Source: Microbulbifer sp. VAAF005 (lineage in GTDB: Bacteria > Pseudomonadota > Gammaproteobacteria > Pseudomonadales > Cellvibrionaceae). From it: a stretch of 64,000 bases of DNA. This document shows positions 32,464-43,084 of the stretch, in pieces. The stretch is from the NCBI RefSeq assembly GCF_030012985.1, contig NZ_CP120233.1, positions 3,328,501 through 3,392,500 of the forward strand. The letters are read 5' to 3'. Numbering within the stretch: the stretch's first letter is position 1; each line of letters opens with the position of its first letter. A program made the position numbers and the translations under genes. The notes under the pieces are model-generated. The model searched no databases. It was not told the origin of the DNA and saw nothing but the letters and a program-made list of their open reading frames with translations.

Positions 32464-33549
32464 TTAGTCGGCAGTGGTCGGCGTGAGCAGGGGAGCCTGC
32501 AGCGCCAGTAGTTGTTTTGCCAGCTTGACGATAGGGGCGGGTAGCCCCAGTTCCTGGGCCGCACGAGGGCGGTTTAAACGCCGCAGTTTATACCAGCCAG
32601 CGCCGCTCTCCGCCACCTGTGCTGGGACTTTGCTCAGTTGTACCCACACCGGGGAAATATCCAGGTGAAAGTGAGTGAAGGTGTGTCGCAGGGTCGGCAG
32701 GCTTTGGACGTCACTGGCACGCCAGCGCTTTGCCTTGAGCCAGTCGCTGCTATTGTCGGCTTCAGGCGGGCTCCAGAGTCCGCCCCAGATGCCGCTGGGC
32801 GGGCGCTGTTCCAGGTAGATTTCACCTTTGTGTTCAAGCAAGAGCAGGGTGGCGCTGCGCACCGGCTTTTCCTTGCGCGGTTTCTTGCCGGGGTAATCCT
32901 GTGGGTTGCCCTGGGCGTGAGCCACACAGGATTTTTTCACCGGGCACTCCTCGCAGCGTGGTTTCGAGCGGGTGCACAGGGTGGCACCCAGGTCCATCAT
33001 CACCTGGGTGTAGTCGTTAACGCGTTGGTTTGGGGTGTAGGTCTCGGCCAGTTCCCACAGTTGATTGGCAACCGCTGTCTGTCCGGGCCAGCCTTCCACT
33101 GCGTGAAAGCGGGCCAGCACCCGTTTGACGTTGCCATCTAAGATCGGCGCCCTGAGTCCCATACTGATACTGGCAATAGCGCCAGCGGTGGAGCGGCCTA
33201 TGCCGCTCAATTCGGTCAGTTCCTCTACGTCCTGGGGAAACTCCCCGCCGTATTCCTCCAGTACTGTCTGGGCGCACTTGTGCAGGTTGCGGGCGCGGGC
33301 GTAGTAGCCGAGGCCGCTCCAGTGAGCCAGGACTTTGTCCTGAGGCGCGCGGGCGAGGCTTTCCAGGGTGGGGAAGCTCTGCATAAAGCGCTCAAAGTAG
33401 GGAATCACCGTGGTGACCTGGGTCTGTTGCAGCATGATTTCGGACAACCAAACCCGATAGGGGTTGATGTCTTGCTGCCAGGGCAGGTCTTTGCGCCCGT
33501 GTTTGTCGAACCATTTCAGGACGGCATTTTGGAACTGCTTTGGGGTCAT
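32464..33549 (-). CDS. mutY: A/G-specific adenine glycosylase MutY
   Basis: Base-excision repair enzyme that removes A paired with 8-oxoG; 361 aa. The catalytic region has Glu in [12 protein letters not shown], HhH motif [12 protein letters not shown] and Asp in [12 protein letters not shown]. The [4Fe-4S] ligands are visible as C-x6-C-x2-C-x5-C ([17 protein letters not shown]). The C-terminal NUDIX-like 8-oxoG-recognition domain includes [17 protein letters not shown] and [13 protein letters not shown] use ATG 33549 ([11 protein letters not shown]), and the GTG at 33597 is less likely. Co-transcribed with yggX. Confidence 0.97.
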   Translation of the reverse strand: MTPKQFQNAVLKWFDKHGRKDLPWQQDINPYRVWLSEIMLQQTQVTTVIPYFERFMQSFPTLESLARAPQDKVLAHWSGLGYYARARNLHKCAQTVLEEYGGEFPQDVEELTELSGIGRSTAGAIASISMGLRAPILDGNVKRVLARFHAVEGWPGQTAVANQLWELAETYTPNQRVNDYTQVMMDLGATLCTRSKPRCEECPVKKSCVAHAQGNPQDYPGKKPRKEKPVRSATLLLLEHKGEIYLEQRPPSGIWGGLWSPPEADNSSDWLKAKRWRASDVQSLPTLRHTFTHFHLDISPVWVQLSKVPAQVAESGAGWYKLRRLNRPRAAQELGLPAPIVKLAKQLLALQAPLLTPTTAD

Positions 33550-33628
33550 GGGGATACTGCGGGCTGGAATCTGTGGTTGAACGCTGGAGTTGTGCACCGG
33601 GTGGGCCCCAGTGCACTTCAGAGGGGCC

Positions 33629-35797
33629 TTAGCGGCCGAAGAGATTTTTCAATTTTTCTTTCAGTTCGTCGACCTTTTCTTCAACTTTATCGCCATATTT
33701 CTTTTCGGCTTTGTGCTTCAGTTCTTCCCGCAGCAAGTCGTCGAGGCGGCGGCTGTCGGGTTTACAGGTGCTGATGTTCACATCGTCGAAGTCGCCCTTG
33801 CAGCGCAGCGGCAGCGGGCGATTGCGCCAGCGCTTGTTGCGCACGGTACAGCCGTCGGCGGAGGTGCTCTCGCCCACCAGGGCCAAGCCGAGCTTGAAGT
33901 CGAAGTCCTGTTTCTTCAGGTCCACCTCTCCGTCACCGGTCAGGGCGATATTTTCGATACCGGCGAGAATTTCGCTCACATCTACCTGGTCGCCTTTTAC
34001 CGCGATGGTGGCGCGAAGGTCCTGTAGTCCGGTACTGTTGGGCCAGTCCCGGGTGGGCATTTCGGTATTTTCTGTGTAGCTGAACAGCTGGCACATGTTT
34101 TTCTCCAGGTTGAATGGAGAAATCGACATTTCCTTACTGGAAACCTCAATGGAGGCACGCAGGTTTTTCTCTAGGGCTGTGGATGTTTTGCCTTTGGTGC
34201 TGGCGCTCCAGTTAACGCTGGCTTCTCCGGCCAGCTGGACATCTTCACTGGGGAAGAGGGCGGCCTGGATCTTGCCAATATCGACATTGGTGAGACCGCC
34301 GCGCATTTGCGCCTCGGCGGACTGGGCGCGAGCGTTGAGCTGGCCATTCGTGTTCAGCTGGCCACCATAGATATCGGCGCTCAATTTTTGCAGGCGGTAG
34401 AGGCCATTATCCACGGTGAGTTGGATTTCCGGGCTGTCCATTTGCAGGTCAGCGGCTTGCAGTTGGTCCAGTGCCAGGCTGATATTGGCGTTGAAGCCGC
34501 GCAGGTCGCTCAGTGGCAGGGGTTCTGCCGCAGGCGGCTTGGCAGCTACTGTTCTCTTTGGTTTTTCTGCGGTTTCAGTTTGATCGCTCTGTGCCGCCTG
34601 CTCTCCCTGCTTTTTGCCTTCAGCGGCGGGAGCCTGAGCACTCTGTGCTTCCACTCCCTCGGTTTGTTCCGCCGAAGCGGCTCCAGCCTCATCTTCGTTC
34701 GAAGGGGGCAAGTAGTTATCCAGGTTAAAGGCGCCGCCGCGCAGGTTCAGGTCCAGCCCGGGCATTTCTGCGTTGCGCAACTGGGCGTTGCCACTAAAGG
34801 TGACGTCGTCCAGTTTCAATTGCAGCGGTGTCAGGTCGAGTTTTTGCTCGGTACCTTCCACACTCGCTTCGATACTCAGCTTTTGCAGTGCCGCTTTATC
34901 GCGGGTATCGATTTCGGTGCCCGTCAGTTCAAACCAGGGGCGCAGAGGGTCGGCATTAGCGTTGACGTTAAGCTGTATACGCCAGGGTTGGGTGTTGCTG
35001 TCCCTGCGCAGGTAGCCGCGCATATGCAGGCTGGCCTTGGCGCTGTTCTCAGAGGTGAGGTCTACTTGTAGCGGTTGCAGGCGCAGCCCATTGAGGCCCT
35101 CATCCAGAGCGAGGGTGCTGTCAATTTTTAGCTTTAGCGGGTGTTTGAGGTCGCTGCCGGTAAGGTCTGCTGCGGCAGTGAGTTTGCCCGGCTCGCCGCC
35201 TGGCACCAGGTTGATAACGCTCACCTGCAGGTCTTGGACTTTGTACTCTTTGTTGGTTTGGGCATCGCTATAGAGTACCAAGCCCTTCTCGATACGCAGC
35301 TTTTGCAGGCTCAGGTCGACCTGTTGTTGTGAAGGCTCTTCCTGTTCCTTGGGGATGGAGAGTTTGGGAGGTTGCTTGCTCTGCGCTTCCAGGGCCTCGC
35401 TGATCAGCTCCCAGTTGCCGCGCCCTTCTTTGTCGACAGTGAGCTCAATTTGCGGAGCTACCAGGACTATCTCCTCAGCCTCTACTTTGCGTTGCAGTAG
35501 TGGCTTGAGGGCCACGCCGATGGCAATTTTTTCTGCTTTCACCAGAGTTTGTTTTGGCAGCTTTAATGGTGCCAGCTGTACATCTTCAAGTTGCAGGCCG
35601 AGCTTGGGCCACAGTTGCCAGCCGATATCACCTTCCAGTTGCAGGGAGATGCCCTGCTTGGCAGCGAGTTTTTCTAACTGGGGTTTGTATTGGTTGATGT
35701 CGAGTCCTGCTAACAGCCAGGCGACGGCGCCAGCGAGTAGCAGGAAAACGATTAAAAGTGCGATAAAAGTGCGCTTTATCCAGGCCATGGAGAGCAT
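33629..35797 (-). CDS. AsmA family protein
   Basis: About 722 aa, anchored by one N-terminal membrane helix ([20 protein letters not shown]) with a long periplasmic part. AsmA start [20 protein letters not shown] and the C-terminal AsmA_2-type domain ([20 protein letters not shown] to DINIDVGKIQ-like strands, [18 protein letters not shown]) are clear. A Pro/Ala/Glu/Gln-rich linker lies between. The family belongs to the bridge-like lipid-transport proteins that move phospholipids across the periplasm. The start is ATG 35797 (AGGGACA upstream) or 35788. Upstream of mutY in the same direction, as in Pseudomonas. Confidence 0.9.
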   Translation of the reverse strand: MLSMAWIKRTFIALLIVFLLLAGAVAWLLAGLDINQYKPQLEKLAAKQGISLQLEGDIGWQLWPKLGLQLEDVQLAPLKLPKQTLVKAEKIAIGVALKPLLQRKVEAEEIVLVAPQIELTVDKEGRGNWELISEALEAQSKQPPKLSIPKEQEEPSQQQVDLSLQKLRIEKGLVLYSDAQTNKEYKVQDLQVSVINLVPGGEPGKLTAAADLTGSDLKHPLKLKIDSTLALDEGLNGLRLQPLQVDLTSENSAKASLHMRGYLRRDSNTQPWRIQLNVNANADPLRPWFELTGTEIDTRDKAALQKLSIEASVEGTEQKLDLTPLQLKLDDVTFSGNAQLRNAEMPGLDLNLRGGAFNLDNYLPPSNEDEAGAASAEQTEGVEAQSAQAPAAEGKKQGEQAAQSDQTETAEKPKRTVAAKPPAAEPLPLSDLRGFNANISLALDQLQAADLQMDSPEIQLTVDNGLYRLQKLSADIYGGQLNTNGQLNARAQSAEAQMRGGLTNVDIGKIQAALFPSEDVQLAGEASVNWSASTKGKTSTALEKNLRASIEVSSKEMSISPFNLEKNMCQLFSYTENTEMPTRDWPNSTGLQDLRATIAVKGDQVDVSEILAGIENIALTGDGEVDLKKQDFDFKLGLALVGESTSADGCTVRNKRWRNRPLPLRCKGDFDDVNISTCKPDSRRLDDLLREELKHKAEKKYGDKVEEKVDELKEKLKNLFGR

Positions 35798-35953
35798 TGT
35801 CCCTGTGTATTTGTCGTGTGGTGTCACGCATATGACGCCGCAGCGCGGCTCGATGTTCCCGCGCACTTCTACAAATAGGTTATGCCGGAATTGTAGGAGA
35901 TGCAGCCCCGCGAGGCTGGGAAAGCGCTGCGGGGCCATTGAAGCAGGTGTTTA

Positions 35954-38026
35954 TTAGAAAATAAACCGCACACCGGCTTCGACGCTGCGACCAGCTTCAG
36001 GAGCGTAGTCGCGCAGTAGTGAGGTGGAGTTGCGAATTTCTTCGTCGAGCAGGTTGCGGGCGCTGGCGAAGATCACCGCGTCGCTGCTGCCGATGTTGAA
36101 GTTGTAGTGGGCACTCAGGTCCATGCGGGTATAGCCGTCGGTTTCCTCTTCGTAGGCGCCGGCACGATCCTGGTCTGCAGCTTCGACTGTGCGCCATTCC
36201 CAACCCCACTGGTCGTACTCTGCTCCCAGGGCGAGGCCCAGGCGCAGGGGAGGCATGCGCGGCACGTCGGAACTCTCACCGGCAATATCTTCGTCGAAGC
36301 TCGCGCGCACAACATCGCCAAACAGAGTCAGGTAGAAGTTGCTGCGCAGGGGGAGTTTCACCGAGGCTTCAGCACCGTAGAAGGTGGCATCGCGATTGGC
36401 ATAGGCGTAAATGGGCAGCTCTTCATCCTCGTACTCAAGGCCGGTATTTTGCGAATAGATGTAGTCGCCGATGCGGTTGTAGAAGACGCTGGCTTCAATC
36501 TGCGCTGCATGCCAGCCGCTGGCCGCTTCGTTGTGGTGGTGATAGCCCAGTTCCAGGTTTAAAGAGCGTTCTTTGTCCAGGTCGCTGTTACCGATCAGGT
36601 AGCGCGATTCGGCCAGGTGCTCACCGTCGGCAAACAGCTCTTCGGCTACTGGGGCGCGCTCGGAGTGGGTGGCGCCGACGCTGATGTGTTGGTGCTCTTG
36701 CAGGAAGTACTGCAGGGTGGCACTGGTGCTGAACAGATTGAAGTCGCGATCCTCTGCGGTCTCCGGATCGATATCGACACGCTCAATACGCGCGCCCAGG
36801 TCCAGGTGCCAGTTGCCCCACTCGCGTTCCTTCATAGTGAAGAGGCCGGCGCTGCGGGTGCGGGAGGGCTGGATAAAGGCTTCGTCGCCCACTGCGGCAA
36901 AGTCTTTGTCGGACAATTGCAGGCCGTAGGCACCACGCCACTCACTATCGTTGTCGTGGGTGATCTCCAAGCGACTTTCCCAGGCTTCATTGGTAAAGCG
37001 GGTACCGGGTTCACCTTCTTCCAGCTCTACGTGCTCATAGTCGTTGTAGCCGATACGCAGGCGCATCTTGTCCCAGTAATTACTATCGAAGCGATGTTCG
37101 CCTTTGAAGTCGTAGCGGGTTTGCGCCATATCGATGCGCACGGCTTCGACTTCGCTCTCCTCCTCGTGATCTTCTTCCTCTTCTTCGTGATGATGCTCGT
37201 GGGTGCCGAGGGGAATGCCGTAGTTGTTCTCCAGCTTGTTCACTGACAGGCCGAAATAACCGCTATCAGTAATCCATGAAACACCGCCGCTGTAGCTGTG
37301 AGCGCGGGCATTGGTGTTGCCGACGTAACCGTCGGTGTTGAATTCTTCCTCGTGCTCTTCTTCGTCCTCATCGTGCTCTTCATGCTCGACGATGGCGAGA
37401 CCAGGAATTTCGGTATCGTCATTTTCGCGGTAGACACCGTCGAAGTACCAGGCCAGCTGCCCGGCACCGCCGGTAAAGCGGAATACCGAGGCATCCTGGC
37501 TATTGGCAGTGTCGTGGCGCATCTCAACCGCGCCTTCAACTTCCTCGGGTACCTCAGTGGGGATGCGACCGTCGATAATATTTACCACCCCACCGATAGC
37601 GCCGCTGCCGTAGCGCAGTGCCGCCGGTCCGCGCAGTATTTCGATGCGCTCCGCCAGTAGAGGTTCGATACTGGCAGCGTGATCGGCGCTGGTGTTGGAG
37701 GCGTCAGAGACATCCAGGTTATCGTTCAGGATCTTCACCCGGTTGGCGCTCTGGCCGCGAATAACCGGTAGGCCCACGCCACTGCCAAAGGAGGCGTTGG
37801 CCACACCCGGCTGGTTCTTCAGGGTTTCGCCCAGGGTGGCGGAAGCGGCTTTGCGCAGGGTCTCGCCGGAGAGCACCGATACCGGGGCAGCTACTGCGTC
37901 GGCGGGCTTATCCAAGGGAGATACGGTGACGTTAACTTCTTCCAGTTTGTTGCTGTCTTCCGCAGCGCAAATAGCGGGCACGGCCAAGCTGGCAATAGCC
38001 AGGGCCAAAGTATTGAACTTAGTCAT
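35954..38026 (-). CDS. TonB-dependent receptor, probably for zinc (ZnuD-like)
   Basis: 690-aa outer-membrane receptor. Signal peptide (LALAIASLAVPAICA), plug domain (VSVLSGETLRKAASATLGET, RGQSANRVKILNDNLDV, ERIEILRGPAALRYGSGAIG) and a 22-strand barrel ending in VRFIF. Two extracellular loops are packed with His, Glu and Asp (EHEEHDEDEEEHEEE; THEHHHEEEEEDHEEES), as in ZnuD. The next gene upstream is a small secreted protein of zinc-uptake type. No clear Zur box seen. Confidence 0.9.
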   Translation of the reverse strand: MTKFNTLALAIASLAVPAICAAEDSNKLEEVNVTVSPLDKPADAVAAPVSVLSGETLRKAASATLGETLKNQPGVANASFGSGVGLPVIRGQSANRVKILNDNLDVSDASNTSADHAASIEPLLAERIEILRGPAALRYGSGAIGGVVNIIDGRIPTEVPEEVEGAVEMRHDTANSQDASVFRFTGGAGQLAWYFDGVYRENDDTEIPGLAIVEHEEHDEDEEEHEEEFNTDGYVGNTNARAHSYSGGVSWITDSGYFGLSVNKLENNYGIPLGTHEHHHEEEEEDHEEESEVEAVRIDMAQTRYDFKGEHRFDSNYWDKMRLRIGYNDYEHVELEEGEPGTRFTNEAWESRLEITHDNDSEWRGAYGLQLSDKDFAAVGDEAFIQPSRTRSAGLFTMKEREWGNWHLDLGARIERVDIDPETAEDRDFNLFSTSATLQYFLQEHQHISVGATHSERAPVAEELFADGEHLAESRYLIGNSDLDKERSLNLELGYHHHNEAASGWHAAQIEASVFYNRIGDYIYSQNTGLEYEDEELPIYAYANRDATFYGAEASVKLPLRSNFYLTLFGDVVRASFDEDIAGESSDVPRMPPLRLGLALGAEYDQWGWEWRTVEAADQDRAGAYEEETDGYTRMDLSAHYNFNIGSSDAVIFASARNLLDEEIRNSTSLLRDYAPEAGRSVEAGVRFIF

Positions 38027-38109
38027 TGTTTTTTATTCCTGTCACAGACGGACAATGCCATACGCGCTCCAGCGCGGGCATTCACTAAAAAAATATCGGT
38101 TTTTGGGTG

Positions 38110-38400
38110 TTAGCTGAGTGACAGGAAGAAAGGAGGGGCGCGCGCACTCTGGCGCTCTGGCTGGCAATCGCGCGCGGTTGGCGCAGAGGGCCGTTCGTAG
38201 TGACTTTGGGGCTCAGCCTGTACGAGCAATGGCTCGCTGCCGAGTGCTGCAGGTGAATGCATGCAACACAGGTCACACATCTCTACCTGGGTATTGCCCA
38301 GGTGGAAGTGCTCCGCCCACAGCGGCTGAGCTGCTACTACGGCGAGTAACAGGAACAGGCTGGCCCAGTAATGGGATTTTCGGCGCTTTAGAGTAACCAT
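38110..38400 (-). CDS. Small secreted protein with Cys/His motif, zinc-chaperone-like
   Basis: 96 aa with a signal peptide (YWASLFLLLAVVAAQPLWA) and a short mature part having EHFHLGNTQVEMCDLCCMHS (C-x2-C-C with nearby His). It resembles the DUF2946-like small proteins found beside zinc TonB receptors. The rest is Pro/Arg/Ser-rich and without homology I can name. Upstream of the receptor by 83 bp and likely co-transcribed. ATG 38400 preferred over 38424. Confidence 0.55.
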   Translation of the reverse strand: MVTLKRRKSHYWASLFLLLAVVAAQPLWAEHFHLGNTQVEMCDLCCMHSPAALGSEPLLVQAEPQSHYERPSAPTARDCQPERQSARAPPFFLSLS

Positions 38401-38407
38401 GCGGTGC

Positions 38408-38435
38408 ATGATAGGGCTAAACAATTACGAATCAA
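38408..38435 (-). promoter_or_regulatory. Putative promoter of the zinc receptor operon
   Basis: Read leftward: TTGATT (38435-38430), 16-bp spacer, TATCAT (38413-38408), eight bases before the ATG at 38400. The -10 is thus very close to the start, giving a short or absent leader. Confidence 0.35.
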
Positions 38436-38478
38436 GTTTCATCTGACACTAGAGAGCCACAGGGGATGTCATTCATCC

Positions 38479-38484
38479 TATAAT
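38479..38484 (+). promoter_or_regulatory. Putative -10 of the his operon
   Basis: A perfect TATAAT 42 bp before hisB. The -35 around 38456-38461 (GCCACA) is poor, so an activator or an alternative site is possible. Confidence 0.4.
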
Positions 38485-38525
38485 TTGCGCCCTCTGTCTT
38501 ATCGTGCAAATAAGGATCGCTTTCG

Positions 38526-39113
38526 ATGCGTACAGCTAGCGTCACCCGTGACACCCTGGAAACCAAGATTCAAGTCAGCGTTAACCTGGACGGCCAAGGT
38601 CATGGCAAGTTCGCGACTGGGGTTCCTTTCCTGGAGCATATGCTCGATCAAATTGCCCGCCACGGCATGATCGACATGGACATTAGCTGCGATGGCGATA
38701 TTCATATCGATGACCATCATACGGTGGAAGATATCGGCATTACCCTGGGCAAAGCCATTACCGAAGCGCTGGGAGATAAAAAGGGGATGACCCGTTACGG
38801 CCACAGCTATGTCCCATTGGATGAGGCGCTTTCCCGGGTCGTAATCGACTTCTCCGGGCGGCCCGGCCTGGTTATGGATGTGCCTTTCACCCAGAAGCGG
38901 ATCGGCAATTTTGATACTGAACTGTTTTTTGAGTTCTTCCAGGGCTTCGTCAATCACGCACTGGTAACCGTACATATTGACTGCCTGCGTGGCCACAACG
39001 CTCACCATCAGGTGGAAACTGTATTTAAAGCCTTTGGCCGCGCCCTGCGTATGGCGTTGACCCCGGACCCCCGTATGGCCGGCACCATGCCCTCCACCAA
39101 AGGAGTCTTGTGA
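38526..39113 (+). CDS. hisB: Imidazoleglycerol-phosphate dehydratase
   Basis: Sixth step of histidine synthesis, the dehydration of IGP to imidazole-acetol phosphate. 195 aa, so the monofunctional form without the phosphatase domain. Metal-binding His clusters: [30 protein letters not shown] near the first third, [11 protein letters not shown] near the end. Directly before hisH with overlapping stop/start. Opposite direction to the zinc receptor genes. Confidence 0.98.
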   Translation: MRTASVTRDTLETKIQVSVNLDGQGHGKFATGVPFLEHMLDQIARHGMIDMDISCDGDIHIDDHHTVEDIGITLGKAITEALGDKKGMTRYGHSYVPLDEALSRVVIDFSGRPGLVMDVPFTQKRIGNFDTELFFEFFQGFVNHALVTVHIDCLRGHNAHHQVETVFKAFGRALRMALTPDPRMAGTMPSTKGVL

Positions 39114-39766
39114 TGGGTAAGATTGCGGTACTCGATTACGGTATGGGCAACCTGCACTCGGTGGCCAGCGCCCTGAACAAGGTGGCGCCGGAGGCCGAGG
39201 TGGTGCTGGCACAAACTCCGGAGCAGGCCGAGGGCGCAGAGCGCCTGGTGGTGCCCGGTGTGGGTGCCATTCGGGATTGTATGGCAGGGTTTGTCGAGGC
39301 GGGTTTTTCGCCGCTGCTTCGCGAGGCCATCAGTGTGGGTACCCCGGTGCTGGGTATCTGTGTGGGTATGCAGATTATGATGCACCACAGCGAGGAGAAT
39401 AATGGCGTTGATTGCCTGGGGATTTTCCCGGAGCCGGTGAAATTCTTCGGCGACAACATTCCCCCGGCGCAGAGTGCTGAACGGCTCAAGGTGCCCCATA
39501 TGGGCTGGAACAGTGTTCAGCAGCGTCAGCCGCACCCCCTGTGGGCCGATATTGCCGATGGCAGCCGTTTCTACTTTGTCCACAGCTACTATGTGCCGGC
39601 TGCTGAAAATCCGGATATTGCCGGGCAAGCCGAATACGGCATTCCCCTGGCTGCCGCAGTTGCCAGGGAGAATATCTTCGCCACCCAGTTCCACCCGGAG
39701 AAGAGTGCCGAGGCTGGCTTGCAGCTGCTAAAGAACTTTGTCCACTGGAACGGCCGGGCCCAATAG
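39113..39766 (+). CDS. hisH: Imidazole glycerol phosphate synthase, glutaminase subunit
   Basis: Supplies ammonia to HisF. Class I glutaminase of 217 aa with nucleophile Cys in LGICVGMQIM, oxyanion and interface motifs (VPGVGAIRDCMAGF) and the catalytic His-x-Glu in QFHPEKSAEAG. AGGAG eight bases before ATG 39113. Histidine genes follow in the usual order hisB-H-A-F. Confidence 0.98.
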   Translation: MGKIAVLDYGMGNLHSVASALNKVAPEAEVVLAQTPEQAEGAERLVVPGVGAIRDCMAGFVEAGFSPLLREAISVGTPVLGICVGMQIMMHHSEENNGVDCLGIFPEPVKFFGDNIPPAQSAERLKVPHMGWNSVQQRQPHPLWADIADGSRFYFVHSYYVPAAENPDIAGQAEYGIPLAAAVARENIFATQFHPEKSAEAGLQLLKNFVHWNGRAQ

Positions 39767-39814
39767 ACCCAGCTCACCGATCACACTGAAATTACTGCCG
39801 ACGTAAGAAAAGAC

Positions 39815-40546
39815 ATGATTGTAATTCCCGCGATAGATTTAAAAGACGGCCAATGCGTGCGCCTGCGCCAGGGCGAGATGGATGACGCCACTGTATTTTC
39901 CGATGATCCCCTGGCTACAGCTCAGCATTGGGTGAACGAGGGAGCCAAGCGACTGCACCTGGTGGATTTGAACGGCGCCTTCGCCGGCAACCCGGTGAAC
40001 GGTGAAGCGGTAACTGCTATCGCCAAACAGTTTCCCGATTTACCGGTGCAAATTGGCGGAGGAATTCGCGATTTGCACACTATCGAGCGCTATCTGGATG
40101 CCGGTGTGCAGTGGGGGATTATCGGCACTGCGGCGGTAAAAAATCCCAAGCTGGTGGAAGAGGCGTGTCGCGAGTTTGAGGGCCATATTATTGTCGGGCT
40201 CGATGCCAAAGGTGGCTTGGTGGCTACTGAGGGCTGGGCTGAGGTCTCCGAGCTGAAGGCGACAGAACTGGCCAAGCGCTTTGCCGATTGTGGCGTCAGC
40301 TCTATTGTTTATACAGATATTGCCCGCGACGGGATGATGCAAGGCGTCAATATTGAGGCGACTCTGGAAATGGCCCGCGCAGTGCAGGTGCCTATTATTG
40401 CCTCCGGCGGTGTCAGCAGCATTGAGGACATTGAACAGCTGTTGGATGCCGGTGAAATCTACGGTGCGATTACCGGCCGGGCGATCTACGAAGACAAGTT
40501 GAACCTGCGCGAAGCGCAGCAGCTTTGCGACCAACGGAACAAATAA
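39815..40546 (+). CDS. hisA: ProFAR isomerase HisA
   Basis: TIM-barrel isomerase that opens the ribose ring of ProFAR; 243 aa. Catalytic Asp in [14 protein letters not shown] (first strand) and Asp in [12 protein letters not shown], with phosphate-binding [11 protein letters not shown] and [12 protein letters not shown]. It ends TAATG, sharing a base with the hisF start. 48 bp separate it from hisH. Confidence 0.98.
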   Translation: MIVIPAIDLKDGQCVRLRQGEMDDATVFSDDPLATAQHWVNEGAKRLHLVDLNGAFAGNPVNGEAVTAIAKQFPDLPVQIGGGIRDLHTIERYLDAGVQWGIIGTAAVKNPKLVEEACREFEGHIIVGLDAKGGLVATEGWAEVSELKATELAKRFADCGVSSIVYTDIARDGMMQGVNIEATLEMARAVQVPIIASGGVSSIEDIEQLLDAGEIYGAITGRAIYEDKLNLREAQQLCDQRNK

Positions 40547-41307
40547 TGGCTCTGGCGAAACGTATTATTCCCTGTCTGGATGTGGACAACGGCCGCGTGG
40601 TGAAGGGCGTTAACTTTGTCGATATCCGCGATGCCGGCGACCCGGTGGAAATTGCCCGCCGCTACAACGAAGCGGGCGCGGATGAAGTCACTTTCCTCGA
40701 TATCACCGCCACCCATGAGCAGCGCGATACCATCCTGCACACCGTGGAGAAAATGGCCCACGAGGTGTTTATCCCCCTCACTGTCGGCGGCGGTGTGCGC
40801 ACCTTGCAAGATATCCGCAATCTGCTGAATGCCGGTGCGGACAAGACTGCAATCAATTCAGCGGCGGTGAAAAATCCCGAGTTTGTACGCGAGGCCGCCG
40901 AGCGCTTTGGCAGCCAGTGTATTGTGGTGGCCATTGATGCCAAACAGGTGGGAGAGGGTCGCTGGGAGATCTTCACTCATGGCGGGCGCCAGCCCACTGG
41001 CATTGATGCAGTGGCCTGGGCTCGGCAGATGGCCGAATACGGTGCGGGCGAAATCCTGCTGACCAGTATGGATCGCGACGGTACCAAGAACGGTTTTGAC
41101 CTGGCCCTGACCCGGGCAGTTACCGAGGCGGTTCAAGTGCCAGTCATTGCTTCCGGTGGTGTGGGAGATCTACAGCACCTGGCGGATGGCGTATTGCACG
41201 GCGGTGCGGATGCGGTATTGGCTGCGAGTATCTTCCACTTTGGCGAGTACACCATTGCCGAGGCGAAAGCGTTTATGCACAGCGCTGGGATTGAAATGCG
41301 TTTGTAG
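40546..41307 (+). CDS. hisF: Imidazole glycerol phosphate synthase, cyclase subunit
   Basis: Forms IGP and AICAR with HisH ammonia; 253 aa TIM barrel. Catalytic Asp in [16 protein letters not shown] and Asp in [14 protein letters not shown]. Phosphate loops GGGVRTLQD and [16 protein letters not shown] 40546 overlaps the hisA stop. Confidence 0.98.
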   Translation: MALAKRIIPCLDVDNGRVVKGVNFVDIRDAGDPVEIARRYNEAGADEVTFLDITATHEQRDTILHTVEKMAHEVFIPLTVGGGVRTLQDIRNLLNAGADKTAINSAAVKNPEFVREAAERFGSQCIVVAIDAKQVGEGRWEIFTHGGRQPTGIDAVAWARQMAEYGAGEILLTSMDRDGTKNGFDLALTRAVTEAVQVPVIASGGVGDLQHLADGVLHGGADAVLAASIFHFGEYTIAEAKAFMHSAGIEMRL

Positions 41308-41325
41308 GTCGGTGTAGGTCTTGCA

Positions 41326-41346
41326 CGGCGGGCCCTGGGCCCGCCG
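41326..41346. terminator. GC-rich palindrome between hisF and ctpA
   Basis: CGGCGGGCCC-T-GGGCCCGCCG, a near-perfect hairpin located between convergent hisF and ctpA. Only weak T runs follow, so it is a likely but not certain terminator for both. Confidence 0.6.
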
Positions 41347-41353
41347 CACTCTG

Positions 41354-42712
41354 CTACTGCTGTTCGTCTGCGCGGGCAAGGCGCTCGCGCAAACCTCTGT
41401 CCCTGTGAGCGTAGAGATTGAGGCCCTTGAGTACATTGAGGGCTTCGAAGATTTGATTGTCACGATCCATCCAGTCTTCCCGTTCTTCCTGTTCTCTCGA
41501 GCGGTCTTCAGAAGTCCGGTCGGCACCACCGTTACCGTTGTCCAGATGCCCTGCCAAATCCGCTTCAGTGGGTCTGGGAGAGTCGTCCAAGCGGGTGACT
41601 TTCACCCGCTCTACCACGATATCCGGTGTGATGCCCTGGGCCTGGATTGAGCGCCCATTGGGAGTGAAGTAGAGCGCGGTTGTCAGCTTAATAGCGCGCT
41701 CATTATTGATCGGGATTACCGTTTGGACCGAGCCCTTGCCGAAGCTGTCGGTGCCCATCACCACTGCGCGGCGATGGTCTTGCAGGGCGCCGGCGACAAT
41801 TTCCGCTGCAGAGGCGGAGCCCGCGTTGATTAATACAACCAGCGGAGCGCCTTCGGTTAAATCGCCCGGCTCGGCGGAATAGCTCAGGTTGGCAGCTTCA
41901 TTGCGACCTTCGGTGTAGACGACCAGGCCCTCTTCCAAAAATGCATCCGCTACTTCCACCGAGGATTGCAGCACGCCACCGGGGTTGTTGCGCAGGTCGA
42001 TAACCAGCCCTTTAAGTGCTCCTTTCTTCTGCAACTTGATCAGCTCATCGGCCACATCGGCGCCGGTGTCCAGTTGGAACTGGCTGATGCGCAGGTAACC
42101 GTAGCCATCGTCGAGGACTTTGCTGCGCACACTGCGTACGCGCACGGTGTCCCGCTTGAGAGTGACATCGAAAGGTTCTTTAAAACCTTTGCGAGCGATG
42201 GTCAGGGTGACACTGCTGCCTTTGGGCCCGCGCATCCACTCCACCGCTTCATCCAGGCTCACGCCCTTCATGGATTTGCCCGACAGGCGCAGTATGACAT
42301 CGCCGGCCTTGAGGCCAGCGCGGGAGGCGGGAGTGTTGTCCATGGGGGTGACGACGGTGATATGGTCGTTTTCGATGCCTACCTCGATTCCGAGGCCGGC
42401 AAATTCACCGGTGGTGTTGGCTTGTAAATCGTCAAAGGAGCGGCGATCAAGGTAGGAGGAGTGAGGGTCTAGGCCTTGCAGCATGCCCTTGATGGCGTAT
42501 TCCAGCAGGGTGCGGTCGTCCACTTCCTCGATATAGCCCTGGCGAATTTGCTCGAAAACTTTGGCAAAGCTGCGCAGATCTTCCAGCGGCAGGCGGGCTT
42601 CAGTGTCTGCAGCCACCTGGGAATGGCTATCGCCGTCGGTCAAACCCATTAAAGGCAGGGCTGTCAGAGCGGCTGCGCCGATCAAGGTTGTCAGCGCCTT
42701 GGGGATAAACAT
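41354..42712 (-). CDS. Carboxy-terminal processing protease, S41A family
   Basis: Periplasmic serine protease of 452 aa with signal peptide (ALTTLIGAAALTALPLMGL). PDZ domain about residues 100-185 (GLGIEVGIENDHITVVTPMD, SRAGLKAGDVILRLSGK). Protease domain has the catalytic Ser in NAGSASAAEIVAG and Lys in SFGKGSVQTV. The C-terminal tail is charged and predicted coiled. The position before envC is conserved in pseudomonads (CtpA). Confidence 0.93.
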   Translation of the reverse strand: MFIPKALTTLIGAAALTALPLMGLTDGDSHSQVAADTEARLPLEDLRSFAKVFEQIRQGYIEEVDDRTLLEYAIKGMLQGLDPHSSYLDRRSFDDLQANTTGEFAGLGIEVGIENDHITVVTPMDNTPASRAGLKAGDVILRLSGKSMKGVSLDEAVEWMRGPKGSSVTLTIARKGFKEPFDVTLKRDTVRVRSVRSKVLDDGYGYLRISQFQLDTGADVADELIKLQKKGALKGLVIDLRNNPGGVLQSSVEVADAFLEEGLVVYTEGRNEAANLSYSAEPGDLTEGAPLVVLINAGSASAAEIVAGALQDHRRAVVMGTDSFGKGSVQTVIPINNERAIKLTTALYFTPNGRSIQAQGITPDIVVERVKVTRLDDSPRPTEADLAGHLDNGNGGADRTSEDRSREQEEREDWMDRDNQIFEALNVLKGLNLYAHRDRGLRERLARADEQQ

Positions 42713-43084
42713 GTTGTTGTGACCTCTGCCTTATTTCTTCGCTGCTTTGCGAAAGTGTAGACCGCAGAGATTGGCAGGGATTCTAAGCGGACGCCAAATT
42801 CTACAGTGTCACGATCTTAGTCGTCATAAGCCCAGAGGTCTTACACCTGGGTTGTCTCCCGCTCTTATTCTCTTTTGGCGATAAAAAAGCCGATACTCCG
42901 CAGCTTTTCGTCGTGGTGCTTTCTCATTTAATTAGCACAGCGGCCGGAGTCGTGAGATGAAGTGGGGAGCATTAGGCGGGTGTGTAATCCCGATCGCTGT
43001 GATTTGCGAGGGGGCTCTATAACGGGTGCGTGGAAAATGCCCGGGATTTTACGCCTCGTATTATGCCCTCTGTGCCAGCTCCGA
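42713..43084. other. Intergenic region between envC and ctpA without genes
   Basis: 372 bp. No convincing gene, RNA or repeat seen. A 97-codon leftward frame at 42928-43218 mostly overlaps the end of envC in another frame and looks like chance. CTTACACCTGGGTTG near 42840 may belong to the ctpA promoter or leader. Confidence 0.4.

Noticed and set aside
32638..33141. Rightward ORF inside mutY
   Set aside because: Antisense to the NUDIX and FeS regions of MutY and without a domain.
36617..37246. Long rightward ORF inside the TonB receptor gene
   Set aside because: Antisense frame opened by GC-rich codon bias, while the sense strand is a full receptor.
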